From assembly GCA_902806565.1 (NCBI GenBank), contig CADCXA010000041.1:248001-312000 (forward strand): DNA of 64,000 nucleotides. Direction: 5' to 3'. The first letter of the stretch is position 1. Each line of letters begins with the position of its first letter. Below the pieces are notes generated by a model. It saw only the letters and a program-made list of their open reading frames with translations, did no database searches and was not told the DNA's origin. Positions 34,729-45,209 of the stretch are shown here, piece by piece. The position numbers and the translations under genes were made by a program. Source of the DNA: Hypoxylon rubiginosum (lineage: Eukaryota; Ascomycota; Sordariomycetes; Xylariales; Hypoxylaceae).

Positions 34729-35655
34729 ATGTCTTCACGCACCTCAGCTCCCAATTCGCGCATCTCACTTCCCCCGAAGCTCCCCCGAAGCTTTGATCCT
34801 CTCAAAGCTACGCCCGAAGAACTGGAAAAAGCCTTCTACCCCCCATGCCCTAGCCAGACATCGGCGCCCAACCATTATGCTTGGTGGCAGGACATGGCGG
34901 CTCGGAATCCGTCGCTGGTTTCTACAGGCCTGAATGAACTACAAGTCGGTCTGGAAGAAGCCAGGAACTGGTCAGGGGCTGTTCTGCCTGTCCGCGACGA
35001 GAAGTCAGCCAGCAGTGACAAGTCGTTAAATTTCGTTACCGGGTCGTGGATAGTCCCCAATCCTCACCCCCTAAAGAGGGCCGACGGCACGCTCCAGCCT
35101 GGTGACTATAGGCTCTGGACGTGGACTGGACTTGATGGGTGGAACAATGACGTTTCCCTCAAGATCGGAGTTACGTCTACTCTCAAGATTGAAAACAACT
35201 CAATCACGAAGAAAGAGCATAAGGCTGCAATCTTGTTCCAGGGTCCCACAGAGGATTCAATCAAGGTCTATGTCTTTAATGATTTCATCGTCGAATCTGG
35301 CGACCTCATCAACGCTACCGTCTGGGGTGACATCGGTGGACACATAGGCTTTGGCTCGATTGCCAACGAGGGCAGCAACAAGCGTGCGGCCGGTCAGGTT
35401 AACGCCGCCGATGGTGTATTCTTGAAAGGGAAGAGCGTCGAGTGGATCGCTGCAGGCAGGAACCCCCACGATCCGCAGCCGTATCCCTTCCCAAACTATG
35501 GAGCCACAGTCTTCACAGGGACCGCTCTACGTGCTGGTGGTGAAGAGGTAGATATTAGCAGGGCAATGCTGATTGATGCTGAAGATGTCAACTCTGTTGC
35601 GGAACGAGGTCCTACGGTCCTCGTCCACGCCGCATTACAGGAGCCGAAGAAATAG
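34729..35655 (+). CDS. G1-peptidase (eqolisin) homologue lacking catalytic residues
   Basis: Single exon, 308 aa. From about residue 78 it follows the beta-sandwich pattern of aspergillopepsin II-type G1 peptidases: NWSGAVL, VTGSWIVP, WTGLDG, then ESGDLINATVWG, EWIAAG and YGATVFTGT. The catalytic glutamine normally found in the LQTG strand is Lys145 here (LKIGV), and the WYEW box with the catalytic glutamate is missing. There is no signal peptide. It is therefore probably a cytosolic, non-proteolytic member or a lectin-like use of the fold. Start ATG is in good context (ACACGATGTC). The frame is intact with ordinary codon use, arguing for a selected gene rather than a relic. Confidence 0.75.
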   Translation: MSSRTSAPNSRISLPPKLPRSFDPLKATPEELEKAFYPPCPSQTSAPNHYAWWQDMAARNPSLVSTGLNELQVGLEEARNWSGAVLPVRDEKSASSDKSLNFVTGSWIVPNPHPLKRADGTLQPGDYRLWTWTGLDGWNNDVSLKIGVTSTLKIENNSITKKEHKAAILFQGPTEDSIKVYVFNDFIVESGDLINATVWGDIGGHIGFGSIANEGSNKRAAGQVNAADGVFLKGKSVEWIAAGRNPHDPQPYPFPNYGATVFTGTALRAGGEEVDISRAMLIDAEDVNSVAERGPTVLVHAALQEPKK

Positions 35656-37051
35656 AATCAGACTAGCTGTTGGTCAGCATCCGCTCCATTTCCAAAGAAA
35701 AGTAAGCGCTGTGGAGGTAACTTTCTACCGTCCCATGTACCTACCTAGGTACCTACCCTAGTCACTCCTTTAACATCTAGTCATTCCTTTAGTTCCTTAG
35801 CTATCAATCTAACATACATTCATTGCCCCTATATACCTCTCGATGAACGGACTTGACACTTTCCTCGCTTGATCCATCGCAGGCTAGGCAGTGTTCTTTC
35901 CAATATAGCGCGAATGTACTCTTCCCCAGGTTAGGTGGAGGCTCGTCGTATAGTGTTATTATTATTCGAGGCCTCGGGCGGCTATAGGTTGCTCTTAACT
36001 GGCGAACATTGCTTCATCAGTAGCAGATGAAGAATGCTTTCTCGATGACTATGACTAAGGCGTGTACGATGTTGACTTAAGGCAAACATTAGCTCTTCGC
36101 CGCAGTCGTATTGAAGAAAAGCGCCAGTCCCTCGCTTAAGGGTCATGCGCCGCTCAATCCGTAAGAGGCTTAGGCGGGCCTATAAATTTGGTGATGAATA
36201 TTATTGGCAGCTCCTTCCCCAGCTTATGAAGGGTAGCAATATCTATAGTGGCGCAGTCCTAGAATTACGCATATCTGGACGACACCACACCACAGGGCGC
36301 ATCAAGGAGAGGCCGAGTACCAATGACAGCCTTCTTCCCCGACGGCGACCTACACCGACATTAAGTATAATAAATTAATTATTGTCACTACTGCACGCTA
36401 CCCTGTCCGGTGAATTTCAGCCGCGCCCTCGTCTCTGCTTTATTACCTGTCAGTTTGGAAGCCATCATCGTAAAATCCTACATGTAATAATCCGTAGGCG
36501 GGATTGGTTATAGAAACGAAAAAAAACGGCTTCAATACTGAACCTTAGCTGGCAACGGAGAAGCCTATACTAGAGAGATACCTATCTTGTGGGTGTGTTG
36601 TCGTTCTTTGAGGATTGAGATTATGAACGAAGGTAAACTTACACCTCCCAAATAGACCTTCGACGGTTGACAGCCTATCAAGAAAACGACGTCTTACAAT
36701 ATGTCTAAGTTTTTGCGAACGCAATGCTACCATTCAATGTACGGAGACGATAGTGGGAAACAACAAACGCTGGCAGAGTTGACGGAAACGACGGCAACGT
36801 ACAATTCTACTCGACCCTGAGACAGGCCAGCCGGTCAGAAGGTCCAATGTCGTAGTTTCCATCACTGATATATCAGCCAGCCCCTAAAGAGAAGCTGAAG
36901 AAGTAGTATGTGAATCGCACACTCACCAATGAGCGTCCTTGGAGAGCACCCTCTCGATTCTGCGTGAAGGCGTGATGTGGGTGGGCTATGACTCCTTCTG
37001 ATTGTCTCCAAAGCAGAATGTATCTCCGATGTTTCTTGACTGAGCTCTCGA

Positions 37052-37062
37052 TGGCTATATAT
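37052..37062 (+). promoter_or_regulatory. TATA box upstream of the 136-aa protein gene
   Basis: GCTATATATATGG lies about 200 bp upstream of the ATG. With the likely 5'UTR intron (37161-37230) removed, the leader would be short, so this is a plausible core promoter. Confidence 0.55.
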
Positions 37063-37160
37063 ATGGGGGCTCAGGTCCGCCGAAGAGTAACCTTTCAAAC
37101 AGATTCTTCATTCTAATCACCAGCAAACCATTACCCCTATCAGCAATCAACCTTGATCAA

Positions 37161-37230
37161 GTAAGTTTCCTTAGCATTTTCCTTGATAATATTGATTCAG
37201 GAGTAGTTAGCTAACACGTATCGTGACCAG
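37161..37230 (+). other. probable 5'UTR intron
   Basis: Donor GTAAGT at 37161, branch-like GCTAACAC near 37210, acceptor GACCAG ending at 37230. It lies entirely upstream of the ATG at 37264. An alternative acceptor is at 37200. Confidence 0.5.
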
Positions 37231-37263
37231 AACTTTAGATCTACCTACACGTAAACCGTTACA

Positions 37264-37674
37264 ATGGTTACCACTTGGCTCTCCACTCACGGCATCGGAG
37301 CCATCAAGGACTCCTCCTCGTCGTTCGCCATCACCGCCGACAAGGGCTCCGCCCTCGTCCGGCCGACGAACCCGAACCAGCTGTCCGGGTGGATCCACTT
37401 CACCATCCCCAGCCCGCCCGTCATCAGCCCGAACCTGAAGGAGGTCGCCGTCGACTTCTCCTCGCAGTCGGCCTCCGTCGACACCGTGGCCGTCTACCTC
37501 GCCAACTCGGTCAAGTTCAAGGAGGAGGGCCTGCAGAAGGACCAGTCCTTCACCCTCCCCATCACCTCCACCTCCGCCGTCTACGAGAGGAAGGGGCTCG
37601 CCGTGGCGATCCTCGTCCAGTTCGACAACGTGGGCTCCAACCTCCGCCTTCAGTCTGTGGGAATCCAGGTCTAG
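37264..37674 (+). CDS. small beta-rich protein, possibly DUF6623-like
   Basis: Single exon, 136 aa, no signal peptide. The pattern W..THGIG, SALVRP, SGWIHFTIPSPP and VDTVAVYLAN resembles small proteins grouped as DUF6623 in bacteria and fungi; I offer this only as a resemblance. Almost every codon ends in C or G, much more than neighbouring genes. This bias, a clear TATA box and a 5'UTR intron all suggest high expression. The ATG context (TTACAATGG) is good. Function unknown. Confidence 0.75.
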   Translation: MVTTWLSTHGIGAIKDSSSSFAITADKGSALVRPTNPNQLSGWIHFTIPSPPVISPNLKEVAVDFSSQSASVDTVAVYLANSVKFKEEGLQKDQSFTLPITSTSAVYERKGLAVAILVQFDNVGSNLRLQSVGIQV

Positions 37675-38396
37675 GTACGTCCGACACCTCGTGTCAATTG
37701 CGAGTTTCGGCAGATTTAACAAGGGTGCTAGAGCTTCTGTGGATATGAACTACCGTGTCATGCATCGGTCTAACTGATGGACCGGTGGAGGTGAAGGATT
37801 CCCTTTGTATTACGTAGCGCAACGCGAGTTTGACTCTGTCACCACTTACGACGCTTACTATCGTTAACTGCGCTATGATCCTGTTTTCTGGGTACCTCTG
37901 AGAGGCCCAACAATCACTTCATTTTTGGAAATATTCACACATCCGCCTATCATTAAGTAGCTCTAGAAGCCAATTCAACACGTTCGTTCCGTCGATTGGA
38001 AAGCATATAGTTTTAGTCCTTGCCATTGCCATTGAATGTCTTCAATGGATTGACTGGGGCAAGGGATAACTGAGGACTAACGTCTATTTTAAGCTTGACT
38101 AAAAATTGTGCTCACGTTATTTTTGCATATCGTAGAGGTGAATAGGGGCATTGGGCTGAAAAATAGTCGTTCTAAGACAAGGAGGTTTATTTCTTTAACA
38201 TATCCCGGCTGGTGACGCGTTCAAGAAATAGTAAATGGTCGTTACGACTAATATGAAGTGTCTCTAGAGCCTGCCATTCAGAATCTGTTTAGAAGTACCT
38301 AGGTAGGTAGCTAGTTTGTTTAGATTTGTTAGGGCTCTCGCAATGCCCCTAGTGTTCCCCCAGCAGGCGGCAGGCCGGTCATAGAAGCGAAATTCA
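37675..38396. other. convergent intergenic region
   Basis: 722 bp between two 3' ends. A CCTAGGTAGGTAG motif is at about 38298. No gene recognised. Confidence 0.5.
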
Positions 38397-40361
38397 TCAC
38401 TGCACTGACTTAATTCGCGTGAAATCTTCATCTCCAAAAACTGAATCGTGTTCGGTTGATGATTCCGCGACAGTTTCTGATCCAGAATCAGTAGGATGAA
38501 CGGTGTTTTCTTCAACTCGCTGTTCAACAGCTTCAGGGGTTTCCGTGTTCAAAGGTAGCTCGGAATTATCTGTATCCTTCTTCCTATCACTTGTTGCGGT
38601 AGGCAGGCGACAGAGCCTTGGATGGTTCGATTCTGCCAAGTCCAAGCAACCTAGGAGTTCGCCCTTCTGCGTCGTAGGCACATCCTCCACGGCCCCAGAC
38701 CAGGTGCCCCATCCAAGCTCCTCTTGAGCAAGGCGATGTAGTTGAAGGGTGCTATTTGTTACCCATTCAAGATAGACATACTCCTTATACTTCCGTTTGT
38801 TATAAAGGTATGCAAATATGGGTTCGATAGCGAATGATATAGATATAATTAGCCCTCCCGCAATAAATAAGAAACATATCCAAAACATGCTGAAATTCAT
38901 GTACGCTGAGTCCCGTATTTTCTGTTGATGAGTAATTCGTCAGACAGCAGGAATACAGGGTCGAAATGCAATACATACCTGGTTTTGACATAGATTTCGG
39001 TACGTGGTATTGTCCTGCTCAGACAATAACTGTGTTTGCGTATACTTCTGCAAACGTTCATCGGTCGGACCAACCACTCCATCAATGAAAGATGACTGTA
39101 TGTGGGCTAGATATGTCGCCCACCAGTGAGTAACATCAAGCTGCCATTGATCGGCCTCTATGGGTCCTTGAGTGCCGGCCGCTAAACCTCGCTGAGAGAC
39201 TAGAGACTGTGATCCAAGCACCACTATAGGATCCTGTATACTGGTAGTACCTACCTGATGTGAAACCCACGAAAGTTGTGTTTTCATTTCATTAGAAGTT
39301 GCAATCGAAAGAACGCCATCAATGGAATCCGGTAGACTAGCAAGAGGGCCGCAACGATTATTTTCCGGCAAAGATGTGTGACAAAATTGGAATTGTTGAA
39401 CACAGGCGAGAGGGGAAGCCGCTTCTTCAAAGCCATAAAAGAACATGTCACTGTCGTTAACCCTCGCGTCCTGTAGTGAGTATAGAGGTCTGGTAGCTCT
39501 ATACCAGTCGTCACTTGCGGGCTCGGAAAATACCACACCATTTCCGCTTAAGAATACTAGGAATGTGTCGGCGTCGTATCGACGAATATCCTCCGAGGGT
39601 AGGAAGGAGGAGCTCGGTGCAAGCGATCGATTATACATTCCTGCAAAGAAAACGCTATATAGATACTTAGATTAGATATCGCACACAGAAACCAAGCATA
39701 ATAGATATAGGTATCGGTGTAGACTGTATTACACGTACGTTAATTGATAGGATTTCCATGATATAGGGTACTCGGAGCCTGACTCTGACGCATCTAACCC
39801 GTACTGAGTTTCAACATCTTTTATTTCGAAGGTCCCTTCGGTTTTAGACTGCGTAGAATTTAGAAATTGGCCAGCATTGGAGCCGTAGTGATATCTGGTA
39901 AAGTTCCCGTACGCGGATTGGTGACTGCTTGTGTGGCCTTGCGTGATCAGGGGGCTGCAATGCAGCGAGGACCTGAAGAGAACCCTTTCATCGGGAGGGC
40001 TGTTGAGACCAAACGCATCGTGTGTATCAAGCAAGCCTGTAGAAGCAAATAAATTCGTAGTATTGCTCCGGCATCTATCAGAGGAGAACGGGCAATTAGC
40101 GGTGTTATTTACGATACTCGGGATTCGATCCATCACAAAGCCCGCACAATCGAGACTCCCTGAAGTATCAGAATCCGAATAGCACTCTTGTGCGTAATTT
40201 GCCGAATTTGCAACTTTTCCCGACAGGTACGATTGAACAAATCTTTTATAGTCCGTGAAATTATTTATGAAGGCCTGCTCGCTGCTAAAAACACCACAAT
40301 ATCCGGCTCGCAATAGAACCTCATCCTCAAGGGAGCTGCAAATCAATGATAGGGCCCTCAT
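38397..40361 (-). CDS. fungal membrane glycoprotein, N-terminal helices not found
   Basis: Exons on the minus strand: 40361-39739, 39654-38979 and 38921-38397, 607 aa as modelled. Splicing gives YQLTVFFAGMYNRS and then NQKIRDSAYMNFSMFW across the two joins. The long N-terminal part is cysteine-containing and rich in N-x-S/T sites, typical of a secretory-pathway ectodomain. One strong membrane helix follows (FWICFLFIAGGLIISISFAI), then a polar cytosolic tail of about 140 residues. Related ascomycete proteins usually start with membrane helices. A good acceptor (TTTGCAG) at 40336 hints at an upstream exon, but none was identified, so the 5' end may be wrong or lost. Confidence 0.65.
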
Positions 40362-40886
40362 TCACCCTTTTCAGCTGACAAGAGATTTTCCCTATGGAAC
40401 AACCTTTTAGTAGCGAGGACTGTATTGCACTTCTTGGCAGTATAACTGGCACACCTAATCACCTAAAGGAGCTGTTGCCTTCCGTCCCCTATTGTGAGCT
40501 TAGCAACGTCGCATCATCAAGGCTGTACGAGCCGGAGATATGATGTCTCCGGCGAGTAACTCACCAATGGCGAGTGATAATAGTAGACAAGGATATAAAT
40601 GAAGGCCGATTCGTGTACAACCAGTGCAGGGAAGCGAGGATGTCTTCGCCGAGAGGACGTATATATGACACTTAAATAGTTGTTTAACATTGTTATTTCT
40701 CTAGGATAATAGAGAATCGGAAATCCAGAACAGAATCCAGTCTCAAATGCCGTTTGCGCGTCTTCAAGATGCTGAAGTCTAAAGTGTCAAATCGAATAGC
40801 TTCTGTGGAACATGGGCTAGTTTCTTAGCCATCGGTATATCATATTGCCAATCGTCTTCGTATTCCAATCATGATACATACACTCG
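40362..40886. other. intergenic between two membrane protein genes
   Basis: 525 bp. It contains a perfect 8-bp hairpin (40531-40553) and a TCATATATACG TATA-like box on the minus strand near 40660. No coding exon for the missing N-terminus was found. Confidence 0.5.
40531..40553. repeat. hairpin, GCCGGAGA arms
   Basis: GCCGGAGA, 7-nt loop, TCTCCGGC. It lies in the upstream region of the gene at 38397-40361. Confidence 0.75.
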
Positions 40887-42854
40887 TTAATTCCATACCG
40901 CGCGCGGCACTTGTTCTGTCTCCTCCCTATCTAAGCTCCGCCCTTTGATCCTGGAAGGACCTGGCTGGGCTTCAACCCACTCCAGATCCTCCGTCCAGAT
41001 ACCCGCCTTTGTATAGTCATTGCTATTCGGGCCTGACATGTAGGCAAATCGGAAGTACTCGTTGAAGTCCGACCCGTTGTCACGATTCCACACGAAATGG
41101 TCAGAGTCCTCGTCACCGAAATAGCCCCGGTACCTTTCGACATCGTTGACCAATACGCTAATACCGTCATACCTTACACCCGGCGACGCCCCCCACCGGA
41201 ATGTTATGGTTGAAAGAGTGGTGTTGACAATCGGCGCGAGAATAACGGGAAGGGCGGAGCCCAGCTGGGCATCGCCCTGCAGAGCCACCGAGGTTTGCAG
41301 GAATGGATCGAAGCCCCATCGGGCTATGCCGTTGATAAAGAATCCTATCAGGATACCTTGGCAGATAAGAGATAGCCGGGTCTGCATGCTGGTGCCCGGA
41401 ACGAGGAGTAAGGCTAATATGTAATGGTGGATGCGCAAACTCAGGTTAGGTAGCACGAGGCAGATAATGATGCCAAAGATGAAGAGGGCGTAGAGCTTGA
41501 GATACCGCACCAATCTCCCTTCTTGCCGGAAACTCCACACCTGAATGACGACGACACAGAATAACACGATAATAATAATCGCTAGGGCTGCCTTGGCACC
41601 AGGCTGCTGGTCAAGGTCGTGGCCTGTCAATCGCTGGATTGGGATGAAGTCGAATGTGTAATTAGTGAGAGCCCCAACCCAGCAGCCACCTAACCACCAG
41701 AAAGTCTTTTCAACCTGAGCTGTGAGGCCCTTCAAGGTTCGGCGCACGCCCATCTTGTCGTAGAATACCCAAGCGCAGAACATGGCGGGCAGAAACTTGC
41801 CTAGGATATCGGAGAACAGATCGGAAATTGTCGAGTAGGAGGGAGGGTCTGAAGCCATACCCACCTGCCAAAAGATGCCGATAAATATGGTAAAGAAGAA
41901 TACTGATGATGATGCAGTGAATAGGGATAATACGGTAGTGAAAACGACCGACACAGCCAAGAGCGACCACCGAGCATCTCGAGCTTGACATTCGATTCCC
42001 TGCTGGAAGGTGATGGATAGCGGGAAATAAGAGTCAAAACCGATGCTCTCGATGCCGTTTCTGTTTGTGCTAATATAGTCCTGGTGCTCTCCCACTAGAG
42101 ACACGACGCCGCAACCACCCAGCGAGTTAGAGATGACACCAGCATGGATGGCGGATCCGCAAATAAAGGAATCACCTCGGTAGACGGGACCTTCTTGGTT
42201 GGCGGGGTCGGGTGGACCGCCGACGACCAACGGCTGGTAAACTACCTCCTGATCTCCTACGGCGCGAGGGTTGAGGACTCGGTAGCTGGCGCAGTTCGAG
42301 GAGCACCGAAAGGCAAAGGCACTGCCATTGAAAGGCCTGCAATTAACTCCATCAATTCCGCAGCCGTTGTTTTGGCTCCAGTACGAGACACCACACCCGA
42401 TATCCAGGGGCGTGCCGTACGACTCAACTTCGGAAGCTACCTGGCCCCGCCACATGACGATGGAGAAAGTGATGATCCATATCGCCACGTAGGCCATGTA
42501 TAGCATGATCTGATGGGTTCTGCTCGGAAGATACTTGTCGAGGAGGCGAAGCGGGGCCTCCTGAACAATGGGAAAATACGTCTGGAGCCTCCATGTCTTG
42601 TGGTTCTGGGGGCCCTTAACCCACTTGAAGGCGACCTTCACATATTTCCGAACGGGATACGGAACCCATCTCCAATGCTTCCAGGCGCCTTGTTCCTCCA
42701 TAAAGCGCGGCGTTGGAGAGTCGTCGTCTACGTTGAAGTCGAGGTGCTCCGGGCCACCGAGCGGATCGTCCGGATGTACCGGGCGATCATTAGGCTGCCG
42801 TTGCTGTTCGATGTCAGGAGAGACTGGACGCGGTTCTGATCGATTACTACTCAT
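40887..42854 (-). CDS. LCCL-domain multi-pass membrane protein
   Basis: Single exon, 655 aa. A polar cytosolic start is followed by a first membrane helix (about 117-137). A cysteine-rich lumenal LCCL domain comes next (about 150-290), with its hallmark ICGSAIHAGVISNSLGGCG. Then come about eight hydrophobic helices (about 300-550) and a polar tail. This is the typical architecture of fungal LCCL membrane proteins of the vacuole or plasma membrane; molecular role unknown. It is transcribed away from QTRT2, with 829 bp between the starts. Confidence 0.9.
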   Translation of the reverse strand: MSSNRSEPRPVSPDIEQQRQPNDRPVHPDDPLGGPEHLDFNVDDDSPTPRFMEEQGAWKHWRWVPYPVRKYVKVAFKWVKGPQNHKTWRLQTYFPIVQEAPLRLLDKYLPSRTHQIMLYMAYVAIWIITFSIVMWRGQVASEVESYGTPLDIGCGVSYWSQNNGCGIDGVNCRPFNGSAFAFRCSSNCASYRVLNPRAVGDQEVVYQPLVVGGPPDPANQEGPVYRGDSFICGSAIHAGVISNSLGGCGVVSLVGEHQDYISTNRNGIESIGFDSYFPLSITFQQGIECQARDARWSLLAVSVVFTTVLSLFTASSSVFFFTIFIGIFWQVGMASDPPSYSTISDLFSDILGKFLPAMFCAWVFYDKMGVRRTLKGLTAQVEKTFWWLGGCWVGALTNYTFDFIPIQRLTGHDLDQQPGAKAALAIIIIVLFCVVVIQVWSFRQEGRLVRYLKLYALFIFGIIICLVLPNLSLRIHHYILALLLVPGTSMQTRLSLICQGILIGFFINGIARWGFDPFLQTSVALQGDAQLGSALPVILAPIVNTTLSTITFRWGASPGVRYDGISVLVNDVERYRGYFGDEDSDHFVWNRDNGSDFNEYFRFAYMSGPNSNDYTKAGIWTEDLEWVEAQPGPSRIKGRSLDREETEQVPRAVWN

Positions 42855-43683
42855 GATACGGGACTGTTCAGCATATTAAGCTCGTTAGTAATCGAGATAA
42901 TTATGCTAGGTAGAGGACAAAGAGGACGTGGTGCAAAGCTGACTTACACTAGAACAGTAGGTGATGGGGTATAATACAGTGAATGTACGACCTAATCAAC
43001 AAGGCGTAAAAGAGTGACAGTTCTATGTCTATGATGGAATGGGTAGTAGAAAATACATGAGATAAAATCACGAACACGACAGTGTTGGTGTTTCGACGGA
43101 TGTATAGACCAGACCGAGAGCCTGCTCAGCCGTTAGAAGATGTTTGTAGATATTGAATGTCAGAAAAAGAGAAGGCCGGCGGCTGGGGCTCGGGTTGGAG
43201 ATGGAACGCGAGACAAGCCGCGCAACAGTGTTAAATCCAGGCCCAGCCCATTGGGCAGGTGGGTAGCTGACGGATATCGATTGGCTCCCCTTGCTTCCTT
43301 TGAGGCTGTGATGGAAAGTGGATTCGCTGCGGGCCGTTCTGCCAAGATGCCAAGATGCCAAGATTCATTGGATGACATGTCGGATTACGGCATGCGAAAG
43401 TTCCGGGTCGTCATGTCATCAGGCGGTCCGTTGCAGGTGCCAGAAACAATCCTTACATCCTCCAACGCTAGGCGGGAAAAGCTGAAGTTTGGGCTTACCA
43501 ACTTACTAATATTGGGACCAAGGCGATATCCATGGTTTGAATTTCAACATTCGAAGATTCATTTGCCTTTTTTTTTTTCCTTTTCACGAAGAGAGACAAG
43601 AACGAACTTGTCCAATAATGCAATAAATGCATCGACTAATCTGTATATAGTCTCTCCTAAGCAAGGAAACACGACTACGCAAA
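42855..43683. other. divergent promoter region, LCCL gene / QTRT2
   Basis: 829 bp between two divergent genes. Features seen: a CCAAGATG direct repeat at 43343-43364 and a T10 tract near 43570 upstream of QTRT2. No additional gene is supported. Confidence 0.5.
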
Positions 43684-45209
43684 ATGACGAACTGTATACC
43701 AGAGCACGTTATGTTTAACGTATTGAAGAATGTTGCGGTCGATGGGAGTGTACCGAGGGTCGGCCAACTAGCCCTCCCCAAGCGTAAACGTATTGATACG
43801 CCGAACTTCTTTGCACTTTCGTCACGAGGAGCGATACCACATATGACCCCGGATGTTATATCCAAACATACCGAACTCAACGGTTCATATATGGCCTTGG
43901 AAGACTGTGAGTGAGATGAGAAGATATATCACCATAACCCATCATGTTAACGTATCATGTAGTCGTAGAAAAGTCGCAGAAGAGACTTGAGCCTGCTGTC
44001 TTTAAGATAGACTCAGGTGAAAGAGACCCTTTGCATGCTTATACTGCCACACCTACACCATTAGCCACGGTACTTGGTGCTCGGAGACATCCCGCAGTTG
44101 TTGCCCCTATGGGCAACGGGAAGGATTACATCTCCATTTACACTTCGACTGGCTTCCAGAAACTAAAGAACAAGGAATATTGCAAGGCTGTCGAGATACT
44201 GCATCCCGACATCGCCATCCCACTTGCAGACTTGACTTTTGGTTATTCTCATATGAGAACGAAACTTCCGAACCCGAAACGACAACTTCGAATGGTGGAG
44301 CGAACCGAAGATTGGCTCGTCGAACTGATCAAACTGAGGAACGCCGAGGAGAACAGAACTGCAATTTTTGCTCCACTGCTACCTGTTTCATATCCCACAC
44401 AATGGGAATATTTAAACCGAATATCGCAGGACTACGTTCAGCAACTGTCCGGCCTGGCAGTGTACGACGCAGATATTCTTCCTGACCTAAAGGCTCATGA
44501 GTCGTTGGACCTGTTGCCACGTCTTTCCATGGATTTCATCACATCACCACACGAGGTTCTGCGGCAGATTCGGCTAGGAATGGATATGTTTACCCTGACA
44601 TTCATTAATACCGCCTCAGATGCTGGTATCGCTCTTACCTTCTCATTCCCGCCAACAGAAACTCCTAGTTCGGATGTGAATCCATTGGGTATAGATATGT
44701 GGTCGCCTGCCCATCAAATATCGTTAAACCCGCTGTCGGATGGGTGCAGTTGCTACGCCTGCACCAAACACCACCGCGCATACCTGCAACACTTACTGAA
44801 TGCTAAGGAAATGCTTGGATGGACTCTTTTGCAAATTCATAACCACCATATCTTGAATGAGTTCTTCAGTGGTATCCGAGCTTCACTCACCGCAGGGCCA
44901 TCAACATTCGAGCGCGACTATGAAGTATTTTCAAGAACGTACGAAACCGAATTGCCAAAAGGCACGGGAGAGCGGCCGCGGGCTCGAGGGTACCATTTCA
45001 AGACAGAAGGAGGACAGTCCAAGATGAACACGCCGGCTTGGGAGAAATTTGATGCGGGCGGAACGGAAGATCCTGCGCTTGCAGCAGAGATGGCTGGGCG
45101 CGCAGTAACAGGAACCGCGGCAGAGGGAGTCGAGACACCGCTCGTCCCTGATCCTAGCGACGACGCTGAAGATCTAGACAAGAAGGGCTTCGCTGAAATC
45201 GACCAGTGA
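43684..45209 (+). CDS. QTRT2: queuine tRNA-ribosyltransferase accessory subunit 2
   Basis: Exons 43684-43906 and 43963-45209 give 489 aa. The 56-nt intron (GTGAGT; branch GTTAAC; acceptor CATGTAG) joins as MALEDFVEKSQ. The protein has the TGT TIM-barrel fold with the C-terminal zinc site C336-x-C338-x2-C341 and a distal His in LLQIHNHH (about 367), as in TGT family members. The length, the opening FNVLKN, and the lack of the catalytic-subunit substrate loops point to QTRT2 (QTRTD1), the non-catalytic partner of QTRT1 in queuosine insertion at tRNA position 34. The C-terminal about 60 residues are low complexity and acidic. Confidence 0.9.

Larger units (their letters stand above)
35656..37263. 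other. intergenic with promoter and 5'UTR of the next gene
   Basis: 1.6 kb without a clear coding gene. A TACCTAGGTACC motif is at about 35743. The last 250 bp carries a TATA box and a probable 5'UTR intron, given separately. Confidence 0.5.

Noticed and set aside
37275..37748. 157-codon frame overlapping the 136-aa gene
   Set aside because: Composition (His/Arg/Pro/Gly rich) is typical of a shifted frame in C/G-ending codons.
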